This document shows, one piece after another, positions 52,072 to 60,488 of a DNA stretch of 64,000 nt. The stretch is taken from positions 19,049 through 83,048 of the forward strand of contig SPVA01000103.1 of assembly GCA_013530545.1 (NCBI GenBank), read 5' to 3'. The stretch's first letter is position 1, and each line of letters begins with the position of its first letter. Origin of the DNA: Acinetobacter lwoffii (GTDB lineage: Bacteria; Pseudomonadota; Gammaproteobacteria; Pseudomonadales; Moraxellaceae). The notes below the pieces were generated by a model, which saw nothing but the letters and a program-made list of their open reading frames with translations, searched no databases and was not told the origin of the DNA. Both the position numbers and the translations under genes were made by a program.

Positions 52072-53358
52072 ATGAAAATACAACAGGCGAATGACGTCTG
52101 GCGAAACTGGTCGGGGAGCCAGTTCAGTGCCGCTCGGATTGTTCAGCCCAGCCAGATCAGTGAATTACAAAGTTTAGTGAAGACCCATGCACACATTCGT
52201 GCAGTGGGTGCAGGACATTCATTTAGCCCATTGGCCAAAACAGATGAGGTGTTGCTTAATCTCGATTTGTTAAAAGGTATCGTTGCCTTTGATCAAGATA
52301 AAACCCAATGCACCGTGCGGGCCGGGACGCGTTTATATGATTTGGGGAAAGATCTGGTACCGATCAATCAGGCCTTAATCAATCAGGGCGATATAGACCA
52401 GCAAAGTCTGGCCGGAGCGATTTCTACCGGAACGCATGGCACGGGCATCGATTTACCTTGCATCTCTGCTTTCGTGGAAGGCTTTGAATTACTGACCGCG
52501 GATGGAGAGCTGTTGCAATGTCATCGTGAGCAGAATGCTGAGATATTTCAGGCTGGACGGGTGGCATTGGGCAGCTTGGGTGTATTGACCCAAATCACCC
52601 TGCAAAATCGGCCACGATATAAACTAAAAGAACAGATTCGGCTCTGTTCATTAAAAGACATATTTACCCATATTGATCAATGGAAACATCAGCACCGGTA
52701 TATTGAATTTTGGGCTTTTTTACATGCCGATCAAGTGATGCTGAAAACTCTGGATGAAACGGATGCAACCATTCAACCGAGAACAGAGAGCTGGCCTCCG
52801 GAAGATATTTTATTGACTCTATGTTCGGAATTGACGCGACTCTTCCCAAAGACAAATCCCTATCTGCAAAAACTGCTCGGCGTATTTGTCAAACCGACTC
52901 GTTATGTAGACTGTTCATCCAGAATTTTTCCAACTCCGCGTAAGACCAGATTTAATGAAATGGAATATCAGGTTCCGGTTGAGTTTGGCTTGCAGTGTCT
53001 GGACGAGATTCTGCATGTTTTATGCAAACACCAAGTGCCGATGTTTTTCCCGATCGAGTTTCGTTATGTCAAAGGCGATGAGATCTGGCTAAGTCCTTTT
53101 TATCAGCGTGATTCGGTCTCCATTTCGATTCATCAATTTTATAAACAGGATTACCACGCGATCTTTGATCTGGTCGAGCCGATTTTACAGAAATATCAGG
53201 GACGACCGCATTGGGGCAAGTTACATAGTATGAGCGCAGCTTCGCTGCGCGAACTCTACCCGAAATGGGATAATTTCATGGTGCTACGTCAGCAATTGGA
53301 TCCACAGCAAAAATGGCTGAATCCATATTTAAAAGAATTGTTTTTATCTGGGAAATGA
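52072..53358 (+). CDS. FAD-dependent sugar-1,4-lactone oxidase (ALO family)
   Basis: A 428-residue oxidase of the D-arabinono/L-gulono-lactone oxidase family. The FAD domain contains IRAVGAGHSFSPL, in which the His is the usual covalent FAD attachment site, and AGAISTGTHGTGIDLPC. The C-terminal ALO domain ends with RPHWGKLHSM, the family's substrate-side signature. I start at ATG 52072, with AGGAAG upstream; an in-frame ATG at 52054 is less well placed. The next gene follows after ten bases, suggesting they act together. The natural substrate is not known. Confidence 0.85.
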   Translation: MKIQQANDVWRNWSGSQFSAARIVQPSQISELQSLVKTHAHIRAVGAGHSFSPLAKTDEVLLNLDLLKGIVAFDQDKTQCTVRAGTRLYDLGKDLVPINQALINQGDIDQQSLAGAISTGTHGTGIDLPCISAFVEGFELLTADGELLQCHREQNAEIFQAGRVALGSLGVLTQITLQNRPRYKLKEQIRLCSLKDIFTHIDQWKHQHRYIEFWAFLHADQVMLKTLDETDATIQPRTESWPPEDILLTLCSELTRLFPKTNPYLQKLLGVFVKPTRYVDCSSRIFPTPRKTRFNEMEYQVPVEFGLQCLDEILHVLCKHQVPMFFPIEFRYVKGDEIWLSPFYQRDSVSISIHQFYKQDYHAIFDLVEPILQKYQGRPHWGKLHSMSAASLRELYPKWDNFMVLRQQLDPQQKWLNPYLKELFLSGK

Positions 53359-53368
53359 GGAGAGGGCG

Positions 53369-54538
53369 ATGCAATCAAATTATTTTCAGCAACTGACGCA
53401 GGAATTAAAACGGCAGGGCACTGGCACACCGCAACTGATTTTAGATTTAAAAACCTATCAACGTAATTTGGACTATGTACAGTCAAAATTGCCTGCGAAG
53501 TTAAAACCACGTCTGGTAGTGAAGTCTTTAGCCAGCATTCAGCTACTCAAACTGGCCAGTGAAAAACTAAATACCCAGCGCTTTATGGTCTTTCATCTGC
53601 CGCATCTGCTGGAGATTATAGGGACATTTCAGCAAGCCGATATCTTGTTGGGTAAACCGATGCCGATTCAGGCAGTCAAACATTTTTATCAAACTTTGTC
53701 TGATCAAAATAAAGCCAATGATCAAGTAATTATTCAATGGCTAATTGATGATGTGGAACGATTAAAACAATATCTGCAACTCGCGCAAAGCTTGAATACC
53801 TGCCTGAATGTCAATATTGAAATTGATGTAGGGCTGCATCGTGGCGGCGTACAAACGCAGCAGCAATTTATAGCCTTAATGGAGCTGATTCAGGACAACG
53901 CGGCTTATATCAAATTCTCGGGTCTAATGGGCTATGATGCACATGTGGCGAAACTGCCTAAAATTTTGAAAAGTCCCGACAAAAGTTATCAGCAATCGCA
54001 GCAGATGTATCAACAATACAAAACTATTTTGCAGCAGCAATTCCCGGATTTATGGCATGAAGGTCTGTGTTTTAATGGCGGTGGCAGTCCAACCTTTATG
54101 CAGCATTGTCAGCAAAGTATCTGCAATGATCTGGCTTTTGGTTCGATGCTGCTTAAGCCGAGTGATTTTGATCTGGAAAATTTATCCGCTTTAAAGTGTG
54201 CACTCTGGATTGCTGCGCCCATTTTAAAAGTGTTGCCCTATAGCCAGATTCCCGGTTTGGAACTACTAAATCATCTTCCACATCAAGATAAAGCCATATT
54301 TATTTACGGAGGCTATTGGCGAGCAGATTATATTTATCCTGAAAAAAGCCGACCGCATATATTGTATGGCCGCAGCAGCAATCAGGAAATGCTTCAGGTG
54401 CCCATGCAGTGCGATATTCATGTCGATGATTATGTGTTTTTAAGACCGACACAAAGTGAAGCGCTGATCCCACAATTTGCCCAGCTGTATGTTTATGTAG
54501 AGGGAAAGTTTATCCAGTGGCAGACGTTCCGGGAATAA
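53369..54538 (+). CDS. PLP enzyme, alanine racemase/DSD1 (D-threonine aldolase-like) fold
   Basis: A 389-residue fold type III PLP protein. Lys52 in RLVVKSLASIQLLKLA is the likely Schiff-base lysine at the first strand of the barrel. NVNIEIDVGLHRGGVQTQQQ and FNGGGSPTF are typical of the DSD1/D-threonine aldolase group, with the C-terminal DIHVDDYVFLRPTQSEALIP holding the conserved H..D metal site. It could act on D-amino acids or 3-hydroxy-amino acids. It is ten bases downstream of the lactone oxidase, with GAGGAGAGG before the ATG, so the pair is one operon. Confidence 0.8.
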   Translation: MQSNYFQQLTQELKRQGTGTPQLILDLKTYQRNLDYVQSKLPAKLKPRLVVKSLASIQLLKLASEKLNTQRFMVFHLPHLLEIIGTFQQADILLGKPMPIQAVKHFYQTLSDQNKANDQVIIQWLIDDVERLKQYLQLAQSLNTCLNVNIEIDVGLHRGGVQTQQQFIALMELIQDNAAYIKFSGLMGYDAHVAKLPKILKSPDKSYQQSQQMYQQYKTILQQQFPDLWHEGLCFNGGGSPTFMQHCQQSICNDLAFGSMLLKPSDFDLENLSALKCALWIAAPILKVLPYSQIPGLELLNHLPHQDKAIFIYGGYWRADYIYPEKSRPHILYGRSSNQEMLQVPMQCDIHVDDYVFLRPTQSEALIPQFAQLYVYVEGKFIQWQTFRE

Positions 54539-54689
54539 CGAGATTTTGAACTGAAAAATGAGCCTAAGCCTTTAAAGATCAGCCATAGATTTGGTGGTAA
54601 ATCTTATTTTTATTGGGAAAAGGTTTAATCATGCGGCCAAGCCGTGTAAAATTCGAATCGATTTTATTTATCCACCGTTTTTATCTTTT

Positions 54690-54702
54690 GAGGCTGTGCC
54701 TC
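54690..54702 (+). repeat. Leader hairpin upstream of the thrS operator-like stem
   Basis: GAGGC-TGT-GCCTC, a perfect 5-bp hairpin about 60-70 bases before the thrS ATG. It may be a second domain of a structured leader. Confidence 0.5.
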
Positions 54703-54717
54703 GATCATAATCTCGCG

Positions 54718-54746
54718 GTGATATGCTCCATGGTACGGGGCATCAC
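54718..54746 (+). promoter_or_regulatory. Candidate thrS translational operator mimicking tRNA-Thr anticodon arm
   Basis: A hairpin 17-45 bases before the thrS ATG. The upper stem GCTCC/GGGGC (54725-54729 with 54737-54741) is 5 bp with one G-U pair. The loop is seven bases, ATGGTAC (54730-54736). Read as an anticodon loop this gives U33, anticodon GGU, A37, which is tRNA-Thr. A lower stem GTGAT/ATCAC (54718-54722 with 54742-54746) follows across a two-base bulge. In E. coli, threonyl-tRNA synthetase represses its own mRNA by binding an anticodon-arm mimic in this position. Confidence 0.6.
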
Positions 54747-54762
54747 TCCTTAAGGATTTCTT

Positions 54763-56685
54763 ATGCCAATTATCACTTTGCCAAATGGCGATCAAAAACA
54801 GTTTGATCACGCCGTATCTGTGATGGACGTTGCTCTGAGCATTGGTCCTGGTCTTGCAAAAAATACCGTTGCGGGTCGTGTTAACGATCGTTTAGTGGAT
54901 GCGTCTGATCTCATCACTGAAGATGCAACACTACAAATTATTACGCCGAAAGACGAAGCCGGTGTCGAGATCATTCGCCATTCTTGCGCGCATTTGGTCG
55001 GTCACGCAGTGAAGCAACTGTTCCCAGAAGCGAAGATGGTTATTGGTCCGGTCATTGAAGAAGGTTTCTACTATGACATCTGGATGCCACGTCCGTTTAC
55101 TTTAGACGACATGGCAGCGATTGAAGAGCGTATGAAAAAGCTCATCGATCAAGACTATGATGTTGTGAAAAAAATGACGCCGCGTGATGAAGTCATTGCT
55201 GAATTCACTGCGCGTGGCGAAGAATACAAATTGCGCCTGATCGCAGACATGCCTGAAGAAACACAAATGGGCTTGTACTACCATCAGGATTATTTGGATA
55301 TGTGCCGTGGTCCGCATGTACCAAATACCAAATTCCTCAAATCGTTCAAGTTGACTAAAATCTCTGGTGCTTACTGGCGCGGTGACGCGAAAAACGAACA
55401 GCTACAACGTATTTACGGTACAGCGTGGGCAGACAAAAAACAGCTTGCTGCCTATGTAAAACGTATTGAAGAAGCTGAAAAACGCGATCACCGTAAAATC
55501 GGTAAAGCGCTAGACTTGTTCCATATGCAAGAAGAAGCACCAGGTATGGTGTTCTGGCATCCGAACGGCTGGACCATTTACCAGGTTCTTGAACAGTACA
55601 TGCGTAAAGTTCAGCAAGACAACGGTTATGAAGAAATCCGTACACCGCAAGTGGTTGATTTCACGCTGTGGGAAAAATCAGGACATGCTGCTAACTATGC
55701 AGACAATATGTTCACCACGCATTCTGAAAACCGTAACTATGCGGTGAAGCCAATGAACTGTCCTTGTCACGTACAAGTGTTCAATCAAGGCTTGAAGTCA
55801 TACCGTGATCTTCCTGTACGTTTAGCAGAATTCGGTTCATGTCACCGTAACGAACCATCAGGTTCTTTACACGGCATTATGCGTGTACGTGGCTTTACCC
55901 AAGATGACGCGCATATTTTCTGTACCAAAGAGCAGATTGGTCCTGAAGTTGCAGACTTTATCAAATTGACACTGGATGTATACAAAGATTTTGGCTTTGA
56001 AGAAGTACAAATGAAGTTGTCGACGCGTCCTGAAAAACGTGTGGGTGATGACAAGCTTTGGGATATGGCAGAAAAATCTTTGGCAGATGCTTTAGATGCT
56101 GCGGGTCTTGAGTGGGAGCTTCAACCAGGTGAGGGCGCATTCTACGGTCCGAAGATTGAATTCTCTCTGAAAGACTGCTTAGGTCGTGTCTGGCAGTGTG
56201 GTACCATTCAGTGTGACTTTAACTTGCCAGAACGTTTAGATGCGTCTTATGTCACTGAAGATAATGACCGCGATCAGCCAGTAATGTTACATCGTGCAAT
56301 TCTTGGCAGTTTCGAGCGTTTTATTGGTATACTGATCGAACACTACGCAGGCTTCATGCCACCTTGGTTGGCACCAATGCAAGCATGTGTAATGAACATT
56401 ACCGATTCTCAAGCTGAGGCATGTGAGTCAGTCGTCGCAAAACTTAAAGAAAACGGTATCCGTGCAATTTCTGACTTGAGAAATGAGAAAATCGGCTTTA
56501 AGATTCGTGAACGTACATTAGAGCGTATTCCTTACTTACTGGTACTTGGGGACCGTGAAGTAGAGGAAGGTACCGTAAACGTGCGGACCCGCTCAGGAAC
56601 AAATTTGGGTACTATGTCAATCGATGCTTTCGTTGACCTAGTAAAAGCAGCCGTAGCCGAACGCGGCCGGTACATTGTGGAGTAA
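54763..56685 (+). CDS. thrS: Threonine--tRNA ligase
   Basis: A 640-residue class II synthetase of full bacterial length. The TGS domain occupies residues 1-60 ([20 protein letters not shown]). The editing domain has [20 protein letters not shown] with the zinc-like His residues. The catalytic core has [30 protein letters not shown] and [11 protein letters not shown], and motif 3 is [19 protein letters not shown]. The C-terminal anticodon-binding domain follows. AAGGA lies 7 bases before the ATG. It probably regulates its own translation through the leader hairpin. infC follows five bases after the stop. Confidence 0.97.
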   Translation: MPIITLPNGDQKQFDHAVSVMDVALSIGPGLAKNTVAGRVNDRLVDASDLITEDATLQIITPKDEAGVEIIRHSCAHLVGHAVKQLFPEAKMVIGPVIEEGFYYDIWMPRPFTLDDMAAIEERMKKLIDQDYDVVKKMTPRDEVIAEFTARGEEYKLRLIADMPEETQMGLYYHQDYLDMCRGPHVPNTKFLKSFKLTKISGAYWRGDAKNEQLQRIYGTAWADKKQLAAYVKRIEEAEKRDHRKIGKALDLFHMQEEAPGMVFWHPNGWTIYQVLEQYMRKVQQDNGYEEIRTPQVVDFTLWEKSGHAANYADNMFTTHSENRNYAVKPMNCPCHVQVFNQGLKSYRDLPVRLAEFGSCHRNEPSGSLHGIMRVRGFTQDDAHIFCTKEQIGPEVADFIKLTLDVYKDFGFEEVQMKLSTRPEKRVGDDKLWDMAEKSLADALDAAGLEWELQPGEGAFYGPKIEFSLKDCLGRVWQCGTIQCDFNLPERLDASYVTEDNDRDQPVMLHRAILGSFERFIGILIEHYAGFMPPWLAPMQACVMNITDSQAEACESVVAKLKENGIRAISDLRNEKIGFKIRERTLERIPYLLVLGDREVEEGTVNVRTRSGTNLGTMSIDAFVDLVKAAVAERGRYIVE

Positions 56686-56690
56686 CAGCG

Positions 56691-57242
56691 ATTAAACAGC
56701 CTGACCGTAATCAACAGGGCGGTAACAAATCAAACCGTCCTGCCTTGAATGATGAAATTCGTGCGAAAGAAGTCCGTCTTGTAGACGAAAATGGTGAGCA
56801 GAAAGGGATTGTAAGCTTAGCTGACGCCCTACGCGCAGCAGAAAGTGTTGAACTTGATCTTGTTGAGATCGTAGCAAACGCTGAGCCACCAGTATGTAAG
56901 ATCATGGACTTCAACAAGCATTTGTTTGATCTTAAGCAAAAGCAGAAAGAAGCGAAGAAAAAACAACATCAAGTCCAGGTGAAAGAAATCAAGCTACGCC
57001 CGGGTACTGATGTTGGTGATTACAACGTAAAACTACGTGCAATCATCAAGTTCCTTGAAGAAGGTAACAAGGTGAAAATCACGCTTCGTTTCCGTGGTCG
57101 TGAAATGGCGCACCAACAGTTGGGTCTAGCTCAATTGCAAAAAATTGAAGCTGACGTGGCTGAATTCGGTACTGTTGAGCAGATGCCGAAAATGGAAGGC
57201 CGTCAAATGGGTATGCTACTTGGTCCTAAAAAGAAAAAGTAA
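56691..57242 (+). CDS. infC: Translation initiation factor IF-3 (ATT start)
   Basis: A 183-residue IF-3. The start is the rare ATT codon at 56691, preceded by GGAG (56679-56682) and followed by [20 protein letters not shown]. The first ATG-like or TTG codon in frame comes 18 codons later and would cut off the N-terminal domain. The body has [51 protein letters not shown] and [17 protein letters not shown], all diagnostic. In E. coli the AUU start lets IF-3 limit its own synthesis. It is five bases after thrS and ends at a strong terminator, so the usual rpmI-rplT continuation is broken here. Confidence 0.96.
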   Translation: MKQPDRNQQGGNKSNRPALNDEIRAKEVRLVDENGEQKGIVSLADALRAAESVELDLVEIVANAEPPVCKIMDFNKHLFDLKQKQKEAKKKQHQVQVKEIKLRPGTDVGDYNVKLRAIIKFLEEGNKVKITLRFRGREMAHQQLGLAQLQKIEADVAEFGTVEQMPKMEGRQMGMLLGPKKKK

Positions 57243-57256
57243 GCACTCATTAAGCG

Positions 57257-57289
57257 AAAAAAGCCCTGCATATGCAGGGCTTTTTTTAT
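57257..57289 (+). terminator. Rho-independent terminator after infC
   Basis: GCCCTGCA/TGCAGGGC palindrome around AT inside A and T runs (57264-57281). It ends thrS-infC transcription and may also act on the convergent 57286 gene. Confidence 0.92.
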
Positions 57290-57837
57290 GCTCTAAAGTT
57301 CCAGGCACTTTGTATGGCCTGCATAATCTGTTGAGCTTGCGGGCGGGAAAACATCGACAGCTGAATCCGGAAAAATCCAAGACAAATTTGATTTATTAGA
57401 CCGGATTGATGCAATTTAAAATCCAAAGTGCCATCACGTTGACTAATCACATGCGCTGGCATGTTATAGAGCCAGCTTTTGAGATGTGCTTTGAGAGAAG
57501 CATAGCGTGGATTCAGAAAGCTATACTGTACCGAATGTCGTTTTAAGCACAGGCTGATGCGGAAACCGGCCAAAGTATAATAAATAGCTTGTGAGGTGAT
57601 TTTCAGTTTAGTTCCCAGCATAAGCAGCGAAAGACCAAGAAAGCCGCCAATATAAATATAAAAGTCAGGAGACTCCTGCCATAAAAATAATAGTCCTTGG
57701 AAAAAACTGGAATTGCTACGCACACTGCTGAAATAAAAAATGCTGAATATTCCGACCGGATAACAAAACAGCAAATATCCCGTAGTGCGCATGATCGGGC
57801 TAGCTTGATGAAACAGGATGTTTTCTGGCACATTCAT
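57286..57837 (-). CDS. Conserved hypothetical membrane protein
   Basis: A 183-residue protein with two predicted membrane helices (about 18-37 and 58-75), then a basic cytosolic domain of about 100 residues. The arrangement resembles small PH-domain-like membrane proteins, but I cannot confirm a family. It lies between infC and hsp20, convergent with infC, where many gammaproteobacteria have rpmI directly. Function unknown. Confidence 0.65.
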   Translation of the reverse strand: MNVPENILFHQASPIMRTTGYLLFCYPVGIFSIFYFSSVRSNSSFFQGLLFLWQESPDFYIYIGGFLGLSLLMLGTKLKITSQAIYYTLAGFRISLCLKRHSVQYSFLNPRYASLKAHLKSWLYNMPAHVISQRDGTLDFKLHQSGLINQICLGFFRIQLSMFSRPQAQQIMQAIQSAWNFRA

Positions 57838-57894
57838 GGTTTATTTTTATGATCAGAAAGCGTATTGCCTTAATGAGCTTAGGTAATCTCTAGC

Positions 57895-57924
57895 CAAAAA
57901 GAAAGGCCCTTTCGGACCTTCCTT
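57895..57924 (-). terminator. Rho-independent terminator after hsp20
   Basis: Read leftward, AAGGTCC pairs with GGGCCTT around GAAA (one G-U pair), then TTTCTTTTT. It closes the heat-shock gene. Confidence 0.85.
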
Positions 57925-57941
57925 TGCGTACTTAATCAAGC

Positions 57942-58397
57942 TTATTCCACTGATTTTTCATCGTTTGCAATGAGCAGTTTATTGCCAATCGGGATTTGAC
58001 GTGGCAATTTTTCTTCTGGAATAATGCGCTGCAAGTCGATGATCAATAAACCATTTTCATAGTCTGCCTGTTGTACCTCAATATATTCATCCAGACGTAA
58101 AGACAATTTAAATGCACGTCGCGCAATGCCTTTGTACAGGAATTCAATACTGTCATTGCTCTGGTTTTCAGGCTTGCCTAGGATGGTCAGCAACTTATTT
58201 TCCAGACGAATGTCGAGTTCTTCCTGACGAAAACCCGCAGTTGCCACCACGATACGGTAATTATTCTCACCATGCTTTTCGATATTATACGGTGGATAAT
58301 TTGGCGCATCGCTTTGCATGGCGTAATCAATAAAGTCATTCAAGCGATCAAAACCAATACTACGACGAAATAATGGATGAAGATTTAAGTTACTCAT
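57942..58397 (-). CDS. Hsp20/IbpA-like small heat-shock protein
   Basis: A 151-residue alpha-crystallin-domain chaperone that binds unfolding proteins. The N-terminal NLHPLFRRSIGFDRLNDFID and YPPYNIEKHGENNYRIVVAT are as in IbpA. The crystallin domain runs to about residue 130, with GIARRAFKLSLRLDEYIEVQ and the C-terminal anchor LPRQIPIG (I-x-I-like motif PRQIPI). A sigma-32-type promoter and a structured 5' leader precede it, so expression is likely induced by heat at both levels. AAGG at 58406-58409 serves ATG 58397. Confidence 0.93.
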   Translation of the reverse strand: MSNLNLHPLFRRSIGFDRLNDFIDYAMQSDAPNYPPYNIEKHGENNYRIVVATAGFRQEELDIRLENKLLTILGKPENQSNDSIEFLYKGIARRAFKLSLRLDEYIEVQQADYENGLLIIDLQRIIPEEKLPRQIPIGNKLLIANDEKSVE

Positions 58398-58403
58398 AAT
58401 TAG

Positions 58404-58496
58404 AACCTTCTCACTTAAGCAAAGTTATAAAAACAAGAAAATAAGATCTGTCATGTCAGACATCGACAGGGCATAAGATTGACGCAATCCTTATGC
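58404..58496 (-). ncRNA. ROSE-like RNA thermometer in the hsp20 leader
   Basis: Three hairpins between the predicted transcript start and the start codon. The first is GCATAA-G-GATTG with CAATC-TTATGC, 11 bp with one bulge (58471-58496). The second is CTGTC-G-ATGT with ACAT-GACAG, 9 bp with one bulge (58448-58469). The third is AACTTT/AAGGTT, 6 bp with one G-U pair, which buries the AAGG ribosome binding site (58404-58426). Stable 5' hairpins plus a weak last one over the Shine-Dalgarno are the ROSE layout known from hsp20 genes. Confidence 0.65.
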
Positions 58497-58504
58497 AGAA
58501 ATAA

Positions 58505-58532
58505 ATATGTGTTTGGGGTTGAAATTTTCAAG
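58505..58532 (-). promoter_or_regulatory. Sigma-32 heat-shock promoter of hsp20
   Basis: Read leftward: CTTGAAA (58532-58526), a 14-base spacer, then CACATAT (58511-58505). The consensus is CTTGAAA, 13-14 bases, CCCCATnT. The transcript should start near 58498, at the base of the first leader hairpin. Confidence 0.85.
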
Positions 58533-58680
58533 ATTAAAAATAAAAAATTATATAATTTTTTAATAACATTTTGATATTTATTGAAAAATAATTTTTAAAT
58601 GCAGACTTGTTGTTTCTTTCTAAATCCTCTATGTTGAGTACATCATCGCACAGCAAAAGTGCAGGGAGTATTAAAAGAAA

Positions 58681-59301
58681 ATGATCGATTTATATTATTG
58701 GGGCACCCCCAACGGCCATAAAATTAGTATTGCTCTAGAAGAAATGGGGCTGGAATATCAAATTATTCCCATCAATATTCTGGAAAATGACCAGTTCCAG
58801 TCCGATTTTCTGGCTATTTCTCCCAATAATAAAATCCCGGCAATTGTTGATCAGGATGGGCCACATGGCCGCGCCATTTCAATTTTTGAGTCAGGTGCGA
58901 TCTTGCAATATCTGGGTCGCAAAACAAGTCTGTTTTATCCAGCCGATGAAGTGAAGCGTATTCAGGTCGAACAGTGGCTGATGTGGCAAATGGGCGGTTT
59001 GGGGCCGATGCTCGGGCAAAATCATCACTTTAGCCGTTTTGCACCTGAGCGGATTGCTTATGCCACAGAGCGCTATGTCAATGAAAGCAAGCGTTTATAT
59101 GGGGTGTTGAATAAACAGCTGGTCGGGCAGGAGTATGTGGCTGGCGAATACTCGATTGCAGATATGGCCATTTTCCCTTGGTTATTACGGCATGACTGGC
59201 AACAGATCACTCTGGAAGATTATCCTGAAGTTTCCAAATATATCGATCGTTTGAATGCTCGTCCTGCGGTTCAGAAAGCGCTGGCGATACAGGTCAGTTA
59301 A
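58681..59301 (+). CDS. Glutathione S-transferase (YfcG/YghU-like)
   Basis: A 206-residue GST. The thioredoxin-like N-terminal domain begins IDLYYWGTPNGHKISIALEE, with the active-site Thr/Asn stretch TPNGHK. NNKIPAIVDQDG and SIFESGAILQYL bind glutathione. The C-terminal helical domain has QWLMWQMGGLGPMLGQNHHF, which places it with the Nu-class disulfide-bond reductases YfcG/YghU. GGGAG lies about 10 bases before the ATG. The 5' region is shared divergently with the hsp20 promoter. A detoxifying or disulfide reductase role is likely. Confidence 0.9.
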   Translation: MIDLYYWGTPNGHKISIALEEMGLEYQIIPINILENDQFQSDFLAISPNNKIPAIVDQDGPHGRAISIFESGAILQYLGRKTSLFYPADEVKRIQVEQWLMWQMGGLGPMLGQNHHFSRFAPERIAYATERYVNESKRLYGVLNKQLVGQEYVAGEYSIADMAIFPWLLRHDWQQITLEDYPEVSKYIDRLNARPAVQKALAIQVS

Positions 59302-59337
59302 GCATCTGCCTTTATGCTAAAATAGCCTTAAGCAAAT

Positions 59338-59362
59338 AAAGCCACCCTTACGGTGGTTTTTT
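59338..59362 (+). terminator. Rho-independent terminator after the GST gene
   Basis: CCACC (59342-59346) pairs with GGTGG (59352-59356), with A pairs extending the stem and a T run after. Confidence 0.85.
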
Positions 59363-59375
59363 ATTGGATGGATAT

Positions 59376-59666
59376 ATGAACGATTTTCTTCTGAACTTTA
59401 CCAAGATTGTTGAAAGTAATACCCGAATTTACTGGAGCATTCTTTTCGGCATTGCTGCATGTTTAGTGCTGTATGTTGCTGAAATTGTGCATATCGATCA
59501 GGTGATTGCTGCCCTAAATACCAAAGATCAGCAGATTTTACGTGCTGCAATTGCACCGCTCAATGAGCAGTATAAATGGGCGCGGATCATGGCGATGGTG
59601 ACTGCAGTCGTTTGGTCCAGTTGGGAATATAGTAAAGCCAAGAAAAAAATGGGCTTGAGCCGTTAA
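59376..59666 (+). CDS. Small membrane protein of unknown function
   Basis: A 96-residue protein with one clear hydrophobic helix (about 16-38, SILFGIAACLVLYVAEI) and a second weaker one at about 65-82. No known motif. It is seven bases before the YqaA-like gene and probably cotranscribed. I start at ATG 59376; the TTG at 59364 lies against the terminator and is unlikely. Confidence 0.65.
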   Translation: MNDFLLNFTKIVESNTRIYWSILFGIAACLVLYVAEIVHIDQVIAALNTKDQQILRAAIAPLNEQYKWARIMAMVTAVVWSSWEYSKAKKKMGLSR

Positions 59667-59673
59667 TGCTGTA

Positions 59674-60096
59674 ATGAGCCTGTTTTTACTGTTTCTATCT
59701 GCCTTTGGTGCAGCGACCTTACTGCCTTTACAGTCTGAAGCTGTGCTACTGGGGCTTTTAGTGCAGGGTGAGCAGAGTGAGGTACTGTTAATTGCGGTGG
59801 CCAGTTTGGGGAATATACTGGGTTCTTGTGTGAACTGGTATCTGGGACTCAAGATTGAGCATTATAAAAATAAAAAGTGGTTTCCGGTTTCAGCAGATAA
59901 GATGCTCAAGGCGCAAAAGACCTATCAGAAATATGGTTACTGGTCTTTACTGCTGAGCTGGGTGCCTATCATTGGTGATCCGATTACCCTGATTGCGGGA
60001 CTATTAAAAGAAAACCTCGTCCGTTTTCTGCTGATGGTCAGCATCGCTAAAATTGGACGTTATCTGTTTGTCTATGCGGCCTTTGCCATGTTCTAA
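59674..60096 (+). CDS. YqaA/DedA-type inner membrane protein
   Basis: A 140-residue polytopic membrane protein with three to four helices. LPLQSEAVLLGLL near the N-terminus, GNILGSCVNWYLGL, and WVPIIGDPITLIAGLLKENL are the conserved blocks of the SNARE-associated/DedA YqaA group, with the re-entrant-type proline-rich segment. DedA relatives move or flip lipids; the function of YqaA is not known. Second gene of the short operon starting at 59376. Confidence 0.82.
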   Translation: MSLFLLFLSAFGAATLLPLQSEAVLLGLLVQGEQSEVLLIAVASLGNILGSCVNWYLGLKIEHYKNKKWFPVSADKMLKAQKTYQKYGYWSLLLSWVPIIGDPITLIAGLLKENLVRFLLMVSIAKIGRYLFVYAAFAMF

Positions 60097-60282
60097 ACTT
60101 GAAAATAATTTTCCTGATCCAGTCTTGGATATTATTTCAGAGCGAAATCATTCTTTAAATTCGCTTATTGGGTGAAGATGCTTTTGTTTTAAACAAAGAT
60201 GCTTTAGAATACTCGCTCCCTTACCTGCAGGTCGTTTTGTAATGGTGCAAACGAGCCGAACAGGTGTTCAAAAGAGGTTGTT

Positions 60283-60477
60283 ATGCCTAAGATGAAAACT
60301 CGCCGTGGTGCAGCTAAACGCTTTAAAGCGACTGCTAACGGTTTTAAGCGTAAACAAGCGTTCAAACGCCACATTTTGACCAAAAAATCTGCTAAGCGTA
60401 TTCGTCAATTGCGCGGCTGTGTAATGGTTCACGTAAGTGACGTTGCTTCAGTTCGTCGTATGTGCCCGTACATCTAA
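60283..60477 (+). CDS. rpmI: 50S ribosomal protein L35
   Basis: A 64-residue, very basic ribosomal protein. [40 protein letters not shown] and the ending RMCPYI are the L35 signature. GAGG lies about 6 bases before the ATG. It precedes rplT by 11 bases. The 180-base leader holds a hairpin CGTTTTG/CAAACG and GAAC-AGGT-GTTC just before the ribosome binding site, a likely place for L20 feedback control. It does not follow infC directly, and so has its own promoter. Confidence 0.97.
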   Translation: MPKMKTRRGAAKRFKATANGFKRKQAFKRHILTKKSAKRIRQLRGCVMVHVSDVASVRRMCPYI

Positions 60478-60488
60478 GGAGATTATAA

